A stretch of DNA of 40,909 nucleotides from Caldifarciminota bacterium. Its GTDB lineage: Bacteria; Hydrothermota; Hydrothermia; UBA1063; CAJXJZ01. The position numbers were made by a program, and so were the translations under genes. Position 1 is the first letter of the stretch. Every line of letters begins with the position of its first letter. Shown in pieces: positions 16,737 to 25,101 of the stretch. The DNA lies in assembly GCA_026986775.1 (NCBI GenBank), contig JALSNX010000016.1, forward strand, positions 1 through 40,909, in the 5' to 3' direction. Under the pieces are notes generated by a model, which worked only from the letters and a program-made list of their open reading frames with translations, was not told where the DNA came from and searched no databases.

Positions 16737-16761
16737 TTTACGAGAGAAAAAGGAGGCTCAA

Positions 16762-17481
16762 ATGTTTACATCAATACTGATTTTATCCCTTGTCTCTCAA
16801 ATTTTAGAAAAGGCGGATTCTTTTTTCTGGGCAATGAATTACGACAGTGCAAGGGTATATTACAACAGGGCACTTCAGGAAGATTACACCAGTTATGACG
16901 TTCACTGGAAACTGGCACGTCTTTATTGCAATATAGGTGATGTATTGCAGAAAAAGGATAGCATTAAGACCATGTATGAACTTGCTCTTAAACACGCAGA
17001 AAAGGCCATATCACTGGATAGTACGAGATACGAAGGGTATTTATGGAAATCTGCTGCCGCAGGCGACAAGGCTCTGTTTCTGGGCGGAAAGAAAAAGGTA
17101 GAATTTGCCTTTGTGGTCAAAAACAATGCTGAAAAGGCACTTAAATTAAATCCACAATGTGCATACGCCTATTTTATACTGGGAGAGTACCAGAAAGAGG
17201 CGGCAACAATAGGTCCTATCCTGAAAAGGATTGCAAAAACCCTTTTTGGAAAAGTGCCAGAGGGGACACTTGATAGTTCACTTGTTCTCTTAAATAAAGC
17301 AATTTCGCTGGACTCAACTGAGGTAAAATTTTATCTTGGAAGGGGTAAAACATACAGAGAAATGAAAAAATATGACCTTGCAAAAAAGGACTTTGAAAAA
17401 GCACTCACTTTGAAAGACAAATATCTCGTGGACAGGAAACTGAAAGAGGAGGCAAGAAAACTTCTCAAAAAACTCAAATAG
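16762..17481 (+). CDS. exported TPR-repeat protein
   Basis: 239 residues beginning with a hydrophobic signal-like stretch (FTSILILSLVSQ), so probably exported. The rest is helical tetratricopeptide-like repeats: FFWAMNYDSARVYYNRALQ, HAEKAISLDSTRYEGYLWK, NAEKALKLNPQCAYAYFI and a final copy around YDLAKKDFEKALTL. Such proteins usually act as scaffolds; no specific partner is evident. The frame is open to 16684, but the promoter and AAAAAGGAGG (ending 16756) place the start at ATG 16762. It is monocistronic and convergent with the DUF4837 gene, 7 nt apart, with no clear terminator hairpin. Confidence 0.88.
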   Translation: MFTSILILSLVSQILEKADSFFWAMNYDSARVYYNRALQEDYTSYDVHWKLARLYCNIGDVLQKKDSIKTMYELALKHAEKAISLDSTRYEGYLWKSAAAGDKALFLGGKKKVEFAFVVKNNAEKALKLNPQCAYAYFILGEYQKEAATIGPILKRIAKTLFGKVPEGTLDSSLVLLNKAISLDSTEVKFYLGRGKTYREMKKYDLAKKDFEKALTLKDKYLVDRKLKEEARKLLKKLK

Positions 17482-17488
17482 ATAGAGT

Positions 17489-18481
17489 TTACTTATTTAA
17501 AAACCTGAGGGTGCTGGCAAAAATCTGCATCCTCAACAGGTATTGAATTTTTCGCCTTCTTTCAGGGGCATAGACTCCCATATCAATCATGTAAAATCCA
17601 CGTTCCGACATAAAAGCAATGATCCTGAATGGTCCTCCAACATATTCATCTGGATTCTGCCATGCTCCTGTTAGTACCATTGCTCTGTATTTACCGCCAA
17701 ACAACATACTGTCAACCTTGACCGTGCTCTTTACAACCTTATCCCCACCGTAATAAAGCGCTGCTATGGAATCCCTTATTTTAATAAGCATGTCCCTGTC
17801 AAAATACCTTATATCAGGGTTGTTATAGAAAAACATAAACCTTTCAGGGTAATGCTTGGTTATTCCAAAAATGTTGTCAAACTTCATTATGGTATCTTTC
17901 AATTTAATATAGGTCCATCCTTCAGGAACGTCAAGAGAAATAGCGTATTTCTTTAAAAGTTCCTTCTTCATCCAGTCGTTCTTTCCGGCAAAATATACAA
18001 GCTTTTTTAGATGCTTCATATACGCTGCATAAAGAGAAGATTTGACTGAATCTGCGTATTTCTCAAGGAAAGATTCCAGAAGTTCTGGCCCGGGTGCACA
18101 TATACCTATGACAAAATCTCCCTGAGAAAACACATTCTCTTTAGTATAGATACCCGGGTTTTTATCACCAAATGCCATTTTGAAAAACGCATAGGATGCG
18201 AGTTGCGGACTCGTGAGTATGAAAACATAAGGATAACCTGCATCAAGTTGAAACTGCTCTGGTGTATATCCATCAAGGTCAAAAACGGGGTCAGGCATAG
18301 GGTCATAGAATGTATCGGTGAGTGTTTGTTCAACTTTAGGTACAAATTTAATGGCACTTTCATCTATTATGTACGCTACCTGATTTCTCTTTTTCCTTAT
18401 TTTATATTCAGGCCCCCTGCTTTTGCATCCTGAAGACAGGATTATGATAAAGACCATAACAACTCCAATCTTACGCCACAT
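17489..18481 (-). CDS. DUF4837-like lipoprotein
   Basis: About 330 residues with a lipoprotein signal ending LSSGC near residue 19. The body resembles DUF4837 proteins known mostly from Bacteroidota: alternating beta segments, a conserved-looking region NPDEYVGGPFRIIAF, and a C-terminal helical FASTLRF. Function is unknown. The start is ATG 18481 because GAGGAGGAG lies 4 nt upstream; the longer frame to 18496 would cover that site. It overlaps the 3' end of recG by 11 nt, so it is translationally coupled at the end of the MoxR-dgt-M55-recG operon. Confidence 0.72.
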   Translation of the reverse strand: MWRKIGVVMVFIIILSSGCKSRGPEYKIRKKRNQVAYIIDESAIKFVPKVEQTLTDTFYDPMPDPVFDLDGYTPEQFQLDAGYPYVFILTSPQLASYAFFKMAFGDKNPGIYTKENVFSQGDFVIGICAPGPELLESFLEKYADSVKSSLYAAYMKHLKKLVYFAGKNDWMKKELLKKYAISLDVPEGWTYIKLKDTIMKFDNIFGITKHYPERFMFFYNNPDIRYFDRDMLIKIRDSIAALYYGGDKVVKSTVKVDSMLFGGKYRAMVLTGAWQNPDEYVGGPFRIIAFMSERGFYMIDMGVYAPERRRKIQYLLRMQIFASTLRFLNK

Positions 18482-20564
18482 AGAACTCCTCCTCAATTTT
18501 TTCTTTTAAACTCATGAGTTTTTCCCTTTCATTTTCTCTAAGGGGTATTTTTCCGTCCTTTAAAAGGCCAACATATCTTCTTACTTTTTCTATAATATCC
18601 TGGTCTTTGTAAAAATGGAATACACGAAAGCCGCCAAAACCGTGCTGCTTTGTACCCAAAAATTCTCCAGGCCCTCTCATTTTAAGGTCAATCTCTGCAA
18701 GGTCAAAGCCACTATTATACTTTTTAAGAGCTCTGAGCCTTTCCCTGCCCTCTTCAGAGACCTTATCAGACATAACGAGAATGCAAAAGGATTTCTTCTC
18801 TCCCCGGCCCACTCTACCCCTTAACTGGTGTAACTGCGCAAGTCCAAACCTGTCTGCATGTTCTATGACCATTAAAGTGGCATCTTTTACATCAATACCT
18901 ACCTCAATTACTGTTGTTGAAAGAAGAACATTGAATTCTCCATCCCTGAATCCTTCCATCACCCTGCGCTTTTCTTCAGTCTTCATTCTCCCATGCAATA
19001 ATCCAATCCGCACATTATCACTCTTCATTTTTAGAAGATACTCATACATGCTGTATAAGTCCTTTATCCCTCTTTCTTTAGAAAAATCGCTCCCTTCAAT
19101 GAGAGGGACGACTATGTAAGCCTTTTCACCCTTTTCCACACGTCTAAAAACCCACGAATAAATCTTATCTCTATTTCTTTCAAGTTTAACAACGGTTTCT
19201 ATTTTTCCTCTTCCAGCAGGTTTTTCAGTAAGAAGGGAAAGTTCAAGATTACCGTACAGGGTGAGAGCAAGGCTTCTTGGAATTGGCGTTGCAGTCATAA
19301 GTAAAAGATGGGGTGTAAACTCATCACCTTTCTTCCAAAGGTCATATCTCTGAAGCACTCCGAATTTATGCTGCTCGTCTATGACAACAAGTCCAAGTTT
19401 ATGAAAATCAACATTTTCAGTCAAAAGGGCATGTGTTCCAACAAGTATATCAATGTCACCATTTTCAAGGTCCTTCAGAATTCCCCTTCTTTCACTGGCC
19501 TTCGTACTTCCCTTGAGAAGTCCAAGCCTTAAGGGCAAACCACTTACAAAATTTAAAAGGACAAGAAAAATCTGGTCAGCAAGGGTCTCTGTGGGTGCCA
19601 TGAGTGCTGCCTGCATACCGTTTTCAACAGCCCTCAGCATTGAGTAAATCGCAATAACGGTTTTACCCGAACCCACGTCACCCTGAAGAAGCCTCTGCAT
19701 TGGAACACTTCTTACAAGGTCTTTATCAATCTCCTCTATCACCCTTTGCTGTCCTTTTGTGAGTTTAAAAGGAAGCCTTCTTATAAACTCGGACGACAAC
19801 CTGCCTTTCTCCTTGAAGGGACGAGCCTTACCGATATTCTCCCTTTTTAAGTTTAACTTCCAGAAAAACTGAAAAAGTTCATAAAATGCAATAGCCTTCC
19901 TTGCCTTCTCTCCTTCTTCAACAGAGTCGGGAAAGTGCATCTTCTTTACAGCCTCCTGGATGGATAACAGATTTTCCCTCTTTCTTATAACTTCGGGGAC
20001 ATAATCTGTGAATTTTATGTCCTGTTTGAGTAAATCGTAAACCAATCTCCGGATAAACCTTGAATCAAGGCCCTCTGTCTGTGGATATACTGGAATAACC
20101 ATACCTGCAATGACATCATCAATGTTTTTCCCTATAATGGAATAATCGGGGTGCACAAAGATGGATTTGTGATAGTACTTATCAAACTCCACCTTTCCGC
20201 TTATTATTATCTTCGCTCCTATTGGAAAGAGTTTCTGCATGTTTTTGACAAAGAACACAACCTCAATCCACCCTGTACCATCATCCACTATTATGCCAAA
20301 CCCATCTTTCCCATAGAGCCTTCTCTTTCCTCTTAAGGTAATGGTTCCCTGCACTGTAGCAAATTTACCGGGTACAACATCCTTTATGGGAGTGATTTTT
20401 GTTCTATCCTCATACCTGCGGGGTACAAGAAAAAGCAGGTCGCTTACAGTTCTGACACCTATTCTTCTGAAAAGTCCCTGTTTTTTGGGACCAACTCCCT
20501 TGAGGTACCTGATATCCCTCTTTAAAATGTCATTTTTTTCTACTTTATCTGACTCGCCTGCCAT
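18471..20564 (-). CDS. recG: ATP-dependent DNA helicase RecG
   Basis: Remodels stalled replication forks and branch-migrates Holliday junctions. The 697-residue protein has the N-terminal wedge/OB domain (about 20-170, starting KGVGPKK), helicase motif I GDVGSGKT, motif II DEQH, motif III TATPIPRS, and motif VI in HQLRGRVGRG. The C-terminal TRG-type region includes FLGTKQHG. Length matches the family. ATG 20564 lies inside the end of the M55 peptidase gene, a 25-nt overlap in another frame. No good ribosome site precedes it, so translational coupling is likely. Confidence 0.97.
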   Translation of the reverse strand: MAGESDKVEKNDILKRDIRYLKGVGPKKQGLFRRIGVRTVSDLLFLVPRRYEDRTKITPIKDVVPGKFATVQGTITLRGKRRLYGKDGFGIIVDDGTGWIEVVFFVKNMQKLFPIGAKIIISGKVEFDKYYHKSIFVHPDYSIIGKNIDDVIAGMVIPVYPQTEGLDSRFIRRLVYDLLKQDIKFTDYVPEVIRKRENLLSIQEAVKKMHFPDSVEEGEKARKAIAFYELFQFFWKLNLKRENIGKARPFKEKGRLSSEFIRRLPFKLTKGQQRVIEEIDKDLVRSVPMQRLLQGDVGSGKTVIAIYSMLRAVENGMQAALMAPTETLADQIFLVLLNFVSGLPLRLGLLKGSTKASERRGILKDLENGDIDILVGTHALLTENVDFHKLGLVVIDEQHKFGVLQRYDLWKKGDEFTPHLLLMTATPIPRSLALTLYGNLELSLLTEKPAGRGKIETVVKLERNRDKIYSWVFRRVEKGEKAYIVVPLIEGSDFSKERGIKDLYSMYEYLLKMKSDNVRIGLLHGRMKTEEKRRVMEGFRDGEFNVLLSTTVIEVGIDVKDATLMVIEHADRFGLAQLHQLRGRVGRGEKKSFCILVMSDKVSEEGRERLRALKKYNSGFDLAEIDLKMRGPGEFLGTKQHGFGGFRVFHFYKDQDIIEKVRRYVGLLKDGKIPLRENEREKLMSLKEKIEEEFYVA

Positions 20565-21376
20565 GCCAGAATTGACGACGCTACAATGAACCTGTAAATA
20601 TCACGGAAATCCGCTGAAAAATATTCCACAATTCGCCCATCTTTCCTTTTGCTACCGGGTATTATTGAAACGAGGTCAGCCCTCAGGGTATCTTTTAATA
20701 CAATTTCAAGATTATACGGTGGCGCAAACTGAGGGTTGTTCTCTATAAATGTTTTAAATCTGCCTTCCTTCAGTTTTTTAACCGCCTTTTCTATCGCCTT
20801 AACCCGTTCTCCATAAATCCTGTCTCTCTCATAAAGCAGTACAGCATTGTGCCCTATGGAATCCTTTGTTATAAGAAACTCTGTCTCGGGGAAATAACCT
20901 GAAGAGAATTCAAAGAGTGCACTATCACCGGATATAAAAATTACAGGCACATTGAACATGGAGGCAAAAATGGCATTAATTTCTGACTCGCCAAGAGGTG
21001 CACCATTGATTCTAATTTCAAAAAAACTTGCCGAGGAATACGTATGGTTCATAGCACCCTTCGGATGACCAATAGGGGCATGATAACCAACAAAGAGTAC
21101 TGCATCAAAACTCTCATCAAGACCTTCCATCATGTAAAACATACGAGGAAATCCCCTTACAAGTTCCACATTCACTCTCAGGGCTTCGGGTAAAATGTTT
21201 GTTCCAAGAGCATGAGAATCACAAACCCTTACCTTAGCACGTGGGTCTATGTCCATCAACACCTCAACGGTGTGCGCAAGTTCTTCTGTCATCAACTTAC
21301 TCACCCTCTCCCCGGGTTCATAAAAATAACTGGTTCCCCATATACCTTCCATATCTATGGAAATAAAATACTTCAT
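20540..21376 (-). CDS. M55-family D-aminopeptidase (DppA-like)
   Basis: A zinc aminopeptidase family acting on D-amino-acid peptides, probably cytoplasmic recycling of cell-wall-type peptides. Of 278 residues, the N-terminal ISIDMEGIWG supplies the Asp/Glu zinc ligands. CDSHALG, GYHAPIGHPKGAMNHTYSS and GESEINA supply further metal and catalytic positions. AGGAGG lies 5 nt before ATG 21376; the alternative GTG 21382 overlaps that site and is unlikely. Both ends lie in an operon of otherwise DNA-related genes (dgt upstream, recG downstream, overlapping by 25 nt). Substrate specificity cannot be read from the sequence. Confidence 0.92.
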   Translation of the reverse strand: MKYFISIDMEGIWGTSYFYEPGERVSKLMTEELAHTVEVLMDIDPRAKVRVCDSHALGTNILPEALRVNVELVRGFPRMFYMMEGLDESFDAVLFVGYHAPIGHPKGAMNHTYSSASFFEIRINGAPLGESEINAIFASMFNVPVIFISGDSALFEFSSGYFPETEFLITKDSIGHNAVLLYERDRIYGERVKAIEKAVKKLKEGRFKTFIENNPQFAPPYNLEIVLKDTLRADLVSIIPGSKRKDGRIVEYFSADFRDIYRFIVASSILAWQASQIK

Positions 21377-21385
21377 ATTCACCTC

Positions 21386-22426
21386 CTAAAAAGTGGTCCA
21401 GGGCTTTGGAATAAAAAGTTCATGAAAAATCTCAATGGCATATCTGTCTGTCATTCCTGAAATATAATCCCTCACAGCCTGCCACGGTCTATAATTCTTT
21501 TTCGTGTTTTTTATTTTCTCGTACAGAGGTATTCTGTCAAGGTGTTCCATAAAATACCTGTAGAGAAATTCAATGATGTTTTTGGCCTTGTCTGACTCTG
21601 ATTTCACATAGTGATTGAGGTAAACCCTTTCCTTCAGAAAGTCTCTCATTTTTTTAATCATCACATCCATTTCTTCATCAAAAGCAACTCTTTCATACTC
21701 AAGGTTTATGGTAGTTTCAATTATATTGGAAACAATCGTTGTTATTCTGTCCCCATGAGTTCTTCCAAAAAAGTCAAGAAGTTCAGTAGGAACATCTTCA
21801 ATCCTCAAAACCTTTGCCCTCAGCGCATCGTCAAGGTCATGGTTCAGATAAGCCACAATATCTGAAATTCTCACAACCTGACCTTCAAGGGTTCTTGGGA
21901 CATTTGCATTTAAAATCTCACCAAAGCCCTTTGAGTGCTTTACTATTCCCTCCCGCACTTCCCAGGTGAGATTCAGGCCTTTTCCATCTTTTTCAATGTA
22001 ATCCACCACCCTCAGGGATTGATAGGGGTGGCGGAAACCTCCATGGTCCTTCAAAAGCTCATTTAAAACAGCTTCTCCTGCATGGCCGAATGGTGTATGT
22101 CCGAGGTCATGCCCGAGGGCTATAGACTCTATTAAATCCTCATTTAACCCAAGCGCCCTTCCTATGGTTCTTGCAATCTGGGCCACTTCAAGTGTGTGAG
22201 TGAGTCTCGTTCTATAGTGGTCTCCAACGGGTGATAAAAATACCTGAGTTTTATGCTTCAGTCTTCTAAAGGCTTTGGAGTGCAGAATCCTGTCCCTATC
22301 TCTCTGATACTCAGTTCTGAATCTACACGGTGCTTCCTTTCTCTTTCTTCCTTTTGTCTGACTGGATTTCTGGGCTCTGGGATGCAGAAACTTTCTCTCT
22401 AATTCTTCAAAGTTTTCCCTGTACAT
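21386..22426 (-). CDS. dgt: dGTP triphosphohydrolase-like HD protein
   Basis: Hydrolyses dNTPs to deoxynucleoside plus triphosphate and controls the nucleotide pool. About 346 residues. HD-domain ligands are visible: His in [15 protein letters not shown], His-Asp in [16 protein letters not shown], and Asp in [15 protein letters not shown]. The N-terminal [20 protein letters not shown] is typical of Dgt. ATG 22426 has GAAGG 9 nt upstream; TTG 22432 is an alternative but sits too close. The start overlaps the MoxR gene end by 20 nt. It could equally be a type-2 dNTPase with broader substrate range. Confidence 0.93.
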   Translation of the reverse strand: MYRENFEELERKFLHPRAQKSSQTKGRKRKEAPCRFRTEYQRDRDRILHSKAFRRLKHKTQVFLSPVGDHYRTRLTHTLEVAQIARTIGRALGLNEDLIESIALGHDLGHTPFGHAGEAVLNELLKDHGGFRHPYQSLRVVDYIEKDGKGLNLTWEVREGIVKHSKGFGEILNANVPRTLEGQVVRISDIVAYLNHDLDDALRAKVLRIEDVPTELLDFFGRTHGDRITTIVSNIIETTINLEYERVAFDEEMDVMIKKMRDFLKERVYLNHYVKSESDKAKNIIEFLYRYFMEHLDRIPLYEKIKNTKKNYRPWQAVRDYISGMTDRYAIEIFHELFIPKPWTTF

Positions 22427-23390
22427 ACTCAAGAACCTTCTTGATTATATCCTCTTTCCTTATTCCCTCTGCTTCTGCCCTGTAATTTAATATGAGCCTG
22501 TGTCTTAAAACATCAAATACCATCTCATTTACTTCTTTTGTGGTGGCTACAGGCTTACCATAAAGAAGTGCGAGGGCCTTTGCAGAAAGAACAAGATACT
22601 GCGATGCACGTGGACCTGCACCGTATAGCACATAATCCTTCACTTCTTTTATGTGTGTGTATTCGGGTCTTGTTTCCCTTGCAATATTAACAGCATACGC
22701 TATCACATGCTCACCCACAGGAAGGGAAAGAACAAGCTGCTGATACTCCTCTATCTCTCTTCTTGTAACAACCCTCTCAGGCACATCTTCCTCATGTGTT
22801 GTGGTAAGTTCAACAACCCTCATTTCCTCCTCAAAATCAGGATAGTCTATAATTATCTCAAGCATGAACCTGTCAAGTTGAGCCTCTGGCAAAGGATATG
22901 TGCCTTCCTGCTCTATAGGATTTTGAGTTGCAATAACAGTAAAAGGTCTTGGAAGTTCATAGGTCTTTCCCTGTACTGTAACCTTCCGCTCCTGCATTGC
23001 CTCTAAAAGGGCCGACTGGGTTTTTGGTGGGGTTCTGTTTATCTCATCAGCCAGAATGAGGTTCGCAAAGACAGGGCCCTTTATAAACTTAAAAAACCTT
23101 CTACCATTCTGGTCTGTATCAAGGATTTCAGTTCCAACAATATCAGAGGGCATGAGGTCAGGTGTAAACTGAATACGGGAGAACTCAAGGTCAAGAATCT
23201 CAGATAGTGTTTTAATAATTCTTGTTTTTGCAAGTCCAGGAACACCTGTGATTATTGAATGTCCTTCACACAAAAGTGTAACCACAATTTTTTTAACCAC
23301 ATCTTTCTGTCCGATTATTCTCTTTTCAAGTTCAAGGTTAACAGACTGCCACAGTTTTGTGGCACCTCTCAGTTTCTCTTCTATATTCAT
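22407..23390 (-). CDS. MoxR-family AAA+ ATPase
   Basis: MoxR ATPases act as chaperones that help metal-cofactor insertion or complex maturation, often with VWA-domain partners. About 327 residues with IIGQKDVV, Walker [10 protein letters not shown], Walker [21 protein letters not shown], sensor 1 [20 protein letters not shown], and the C-terminal lid. The frame is open to 23528, but similarity begins at MNIEEKL, so ATG 23390 is chosen. TATAAT ends 7 nt before it and no ribosome site is present. No DUF58 or VWA gene follows, unlike most moxR loci; the next genes are dgt and an M55 peptidase. It is divergent from lemA-htpX. Confidence 0.94.
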   Translation of the reverse strand: MNIEEKLRGATKLWQSVNLELEKRIIGQKDVVKKIVVTLLCEGHSIITGVPGLAKTRIIKTLSEILDLEFSRIQFTPDLMPSDIVGTEILDTDQNGRRFFKFIKGPVFANLILADEINRTPPKTQSALLEAMQERKVTVQGKTYELPRPFTVIATQNPIEQEGTYPLPEAQLDRFMLEIIIDYPDFEEEMRVVELTTTHEEDVPERVVTRREIEEYQQLVLSLPVGEHVIAYAVNIARETRPEYTHIKEVKDYVLYGAGPRASQYLVLSAKALALLYGKPVATTKEVNEMVFDVLRHRLILNYRAEAEGIRKEDIIKKVLEYVQGKL

Positions 23391-23397
23391 ACTTTCA

Positions 23398-23427
23398 ATT
23401 ATAAAGGCAGTGATGTGTAAATCTAAA
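23398..23427 (-). promoter_or_regulatory. MoxR promoter (leaderless)
   Basis: Minus-strand TTTAGA (23427-23422), 18 nt, perfect TATAAT (23403-23398), then 7 nt and ATG 23390. Confidence 0.65.
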
Positions 23428-23516
23428 AGATTCAGACATGTTCGTATAGCGAAACTTCTTTCAGATTGAAAAAGAGAAAAATTCCGACCTGAAAACCTCA
23501 CAGGCTGTATGATAAT

Positions 23517-23545
23517 TTGCAATTTCAATTTCCCTGCGATATAAT
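23517..23545 (+). promoter_or_regulatory. lemA-htpX promoter (leaderless)
   Basis: TTGCAA (23517-23522), 17 nt, perfect TATAAT (23540-23545), then 6 nt and ATG 23552. It faces away from the MoxR promoter, with about 90 bp between the two -35 elements. Confidence 0.8.
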
Positions 23546-23551
23546 CTAACC

Positions 23552-24091
23552 ATGATATGGTTTTTGTTAGCAGTCGGTGCAGCTGTACTCTATCTCATCT
23601 ACATCTACAACTCTCTTGTTAAACTCAGGATCAGGGTTAAAAATGCATGGTCACAGATTGATGTGCAGCTTAAAAGAAGGCATGACCTTATACCAAATCT
23701 TGTCAACACTGTTAAGGGTTATGCAAAACACGAAAAGGAACTCTTTGAAACCATTGCAAAATACAGGGCACAGGCCCAGAATGCAAAGAGCATGAGGGAA
23801 ATCGGTGAAAGCGAAGGACACCTTTCAGAAGCCATGCAGAAACTAATAGCTGTGGTTGAAAATTATCCTGAACTCAAGGCTAATGAAAACTTTCTCCAGC
23901 TTCAGGAAGAACTGGTTTCAACGGAAAACAAAATCGCCTTTGCAAGGCAGTTCTACAACGATATGGTGATGAAGTACAATACAAAGATTCAATCCTTCCC
24001 CTCAAATATCATAGCAAATATGTTTAACTTCAAAAAAGCGGAGTTTTTGCTCTTTCCGGGAGAAAGGGAAAACGTGGTGGTGAATTTCTGA
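23552..24091 (+). CDS. LemA family membrane-anchored protein
   Basis: A 179-residue protein with one N-terminal membrane helix (residues 2-19) and a helical body. The LemA hallmark is clear: [29 protein letters not shown], then [12 protein letters not shown] near the end. The biochemical role is unknown; it is often encoded beside HtpX or TPM/DUF2207 proteins. ATG 23552 is the first methionine, directly behind a consensus -10 with no ribosome site. htpX follows 1 nt downstream. Confidence 0.94.
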   Translation: MIWFLLAVGAAVLYLIYIYNSLVKLRIRVKNAWSQIDVQLKRRHDLIPNLVNTVKGYAKHEKELFETIAKYRAQAQNAKSMREIGESEGHLSEAMQKLIAVVENYPELKANENFLQLQEELVSTENKIAFARQFYNDMVMKYNTKIQSFPSNIIANMFNFKKAEFLLFPGERENVVVNF

Positions 24092-24092
24092 C

Positions 24093-25031
24093 ATGGATTT
24101 TTACGCCATACAGGAAAAAAATAAAAGAAGAACGATCTTTCTGATAATGGTATTTACTGCTATTCTCGCTTTTTTGGGATATATTCTTGACTTTTATTAC
24201 TTTAATAACCACTTCCCGTTCATGACCATTTTAGCCATTTTCATCGGCGGATTTCAGGCTTTTATAGGCTATATGGCTGGTGACAAAATGGTACTGCATT
24301 CTGTAAAAGCACGACCGGCCAATCCAGAAGACCTGAAAGAGAAACAACTTATAAACGTGGTTGAAGAACTTTCAATTGCAGCAGGTCTGCCAACACCCAG
24401 AATATATGTAATGGACGACCCATCTCCAAACGCATTTGCCACAGGGAGGGACCCGGAACATGCCTCTGTATGTGCCACAACAGGGTTATTGAACATGATG
24501 AACAGAGAGGAACTTCAGGGCGTAATGGCTCATGAACTTACCCACGTAAGGGAGAGGGATATTCTCACCATGACCATGGTTGCAGCACTCGCAGGAGCAA
24601 TAGGTATCCTTGCTGCCATATCAAGAAACCTCGTGTATTTTGGAAGCGGTAGAAGACGCAGAAGCAGGGATTCAGAAGGAGGAAGTGCGGGTCTCATAAT
24701 ATTCATAATTTACATTGTTCTTGCAATACTTGCACCCATAATTGCAAGACTACTTGCCCTTGCAGTATCACGGGCACGTGAGTATGCAGCAGATGCAGGT
24801 AGTGCGGAACTTACGAGAAACCCACTTGCACTTGCAAGTGCACTCAGGAAAATAGCAGGAGCACCACCCATGAAACACGTAAATCATGGAGTGGCACACC
24901 TCTTCATCTCAGAGCCCTACAAAAAAAGAATAACAGAGAAAGATTCACTCTGGGCAAACCTGTGGGCAACCCACCCTCCCATTCATAAACGCATAGCCCT
25001 ACTTGAACAGATGGCGCACAAATATTCCTGA
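24093..25031 (+). CDS. htpX: membrane zinc metalloprotease HtpX (M48)
   Basis: Degrades misfolded membrane proteins. The 312-residue protein has two N-terminal transmembrane helices, the zinc motif HELTH (147-151), a second hydrophobic pair at about 165-225, and the third-ligand region SRAREYAADAGSAEL. The C-terminal LWATHPPIHKRIALLE is typical. It lies 1 nt after lemA, a conserved pairing. No ribosome site is evident, so translation is probably coupled to lemA. Confidence 0.95.
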   Translation: MDFYAIQEKNKRRTIFLIMVFTAILAFLGYILDFYYFNNHFPFMTILAIFIGGFQAFIGYMAGDKMVLHSVKARPANPEDLKEKQLINVVEELSIAAGLPTPRIYVMDDPSPNAFATGRDPEHASVCATTGLLNMMNREELQGVMAHELTHVRERDILTMTMVAALAGAIGILAAISRNLVYFGSGRRRRSRDSEGGSAGLIIFIIYIVLAILAPIIARLLALAVSRAREYAADAGSAELTRNPLALASALRKIAGAPPMKHVNHGVAHLFISEPYKKRITEKDSLWANLWATHPPIHKRIALLEQMAHKYS

Positions 25032-25051
25032 TTTTTTGCACACATTTTCAT

Positions 25052-25080
25052 TTGATTGAACCTTTTTTCTCCATTAAAAT
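25052..25080 (+). promoter_or_regulatory. promoter of the GH57-like gene
   Basis: TTGATT (25052-25057), 17 nt, TAAAAT (25075-25080). A G-rich ribosome site (AAAGGGGG) follows before ATG 25102. I see no hairpin terminator between htpX and this promoter. Confidence 0.65.
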
Positions 25081-25101
25081 AAGATTAGAAAGGGGGTAAA
25101 A

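Noticed and set aside
16684-16761. Upstream extension of the TPR protein
   Set aside because: A promoter at 16708-16736 and AGGAGG at 16751-16756 lie inside it; the signal peptide begins at ATG 16762.
23391-23528. 46-residue N-terminal extension of MoxR
   Set aside because: It has no similarity to MoxR proteins and covers the -10 and -35 elements.
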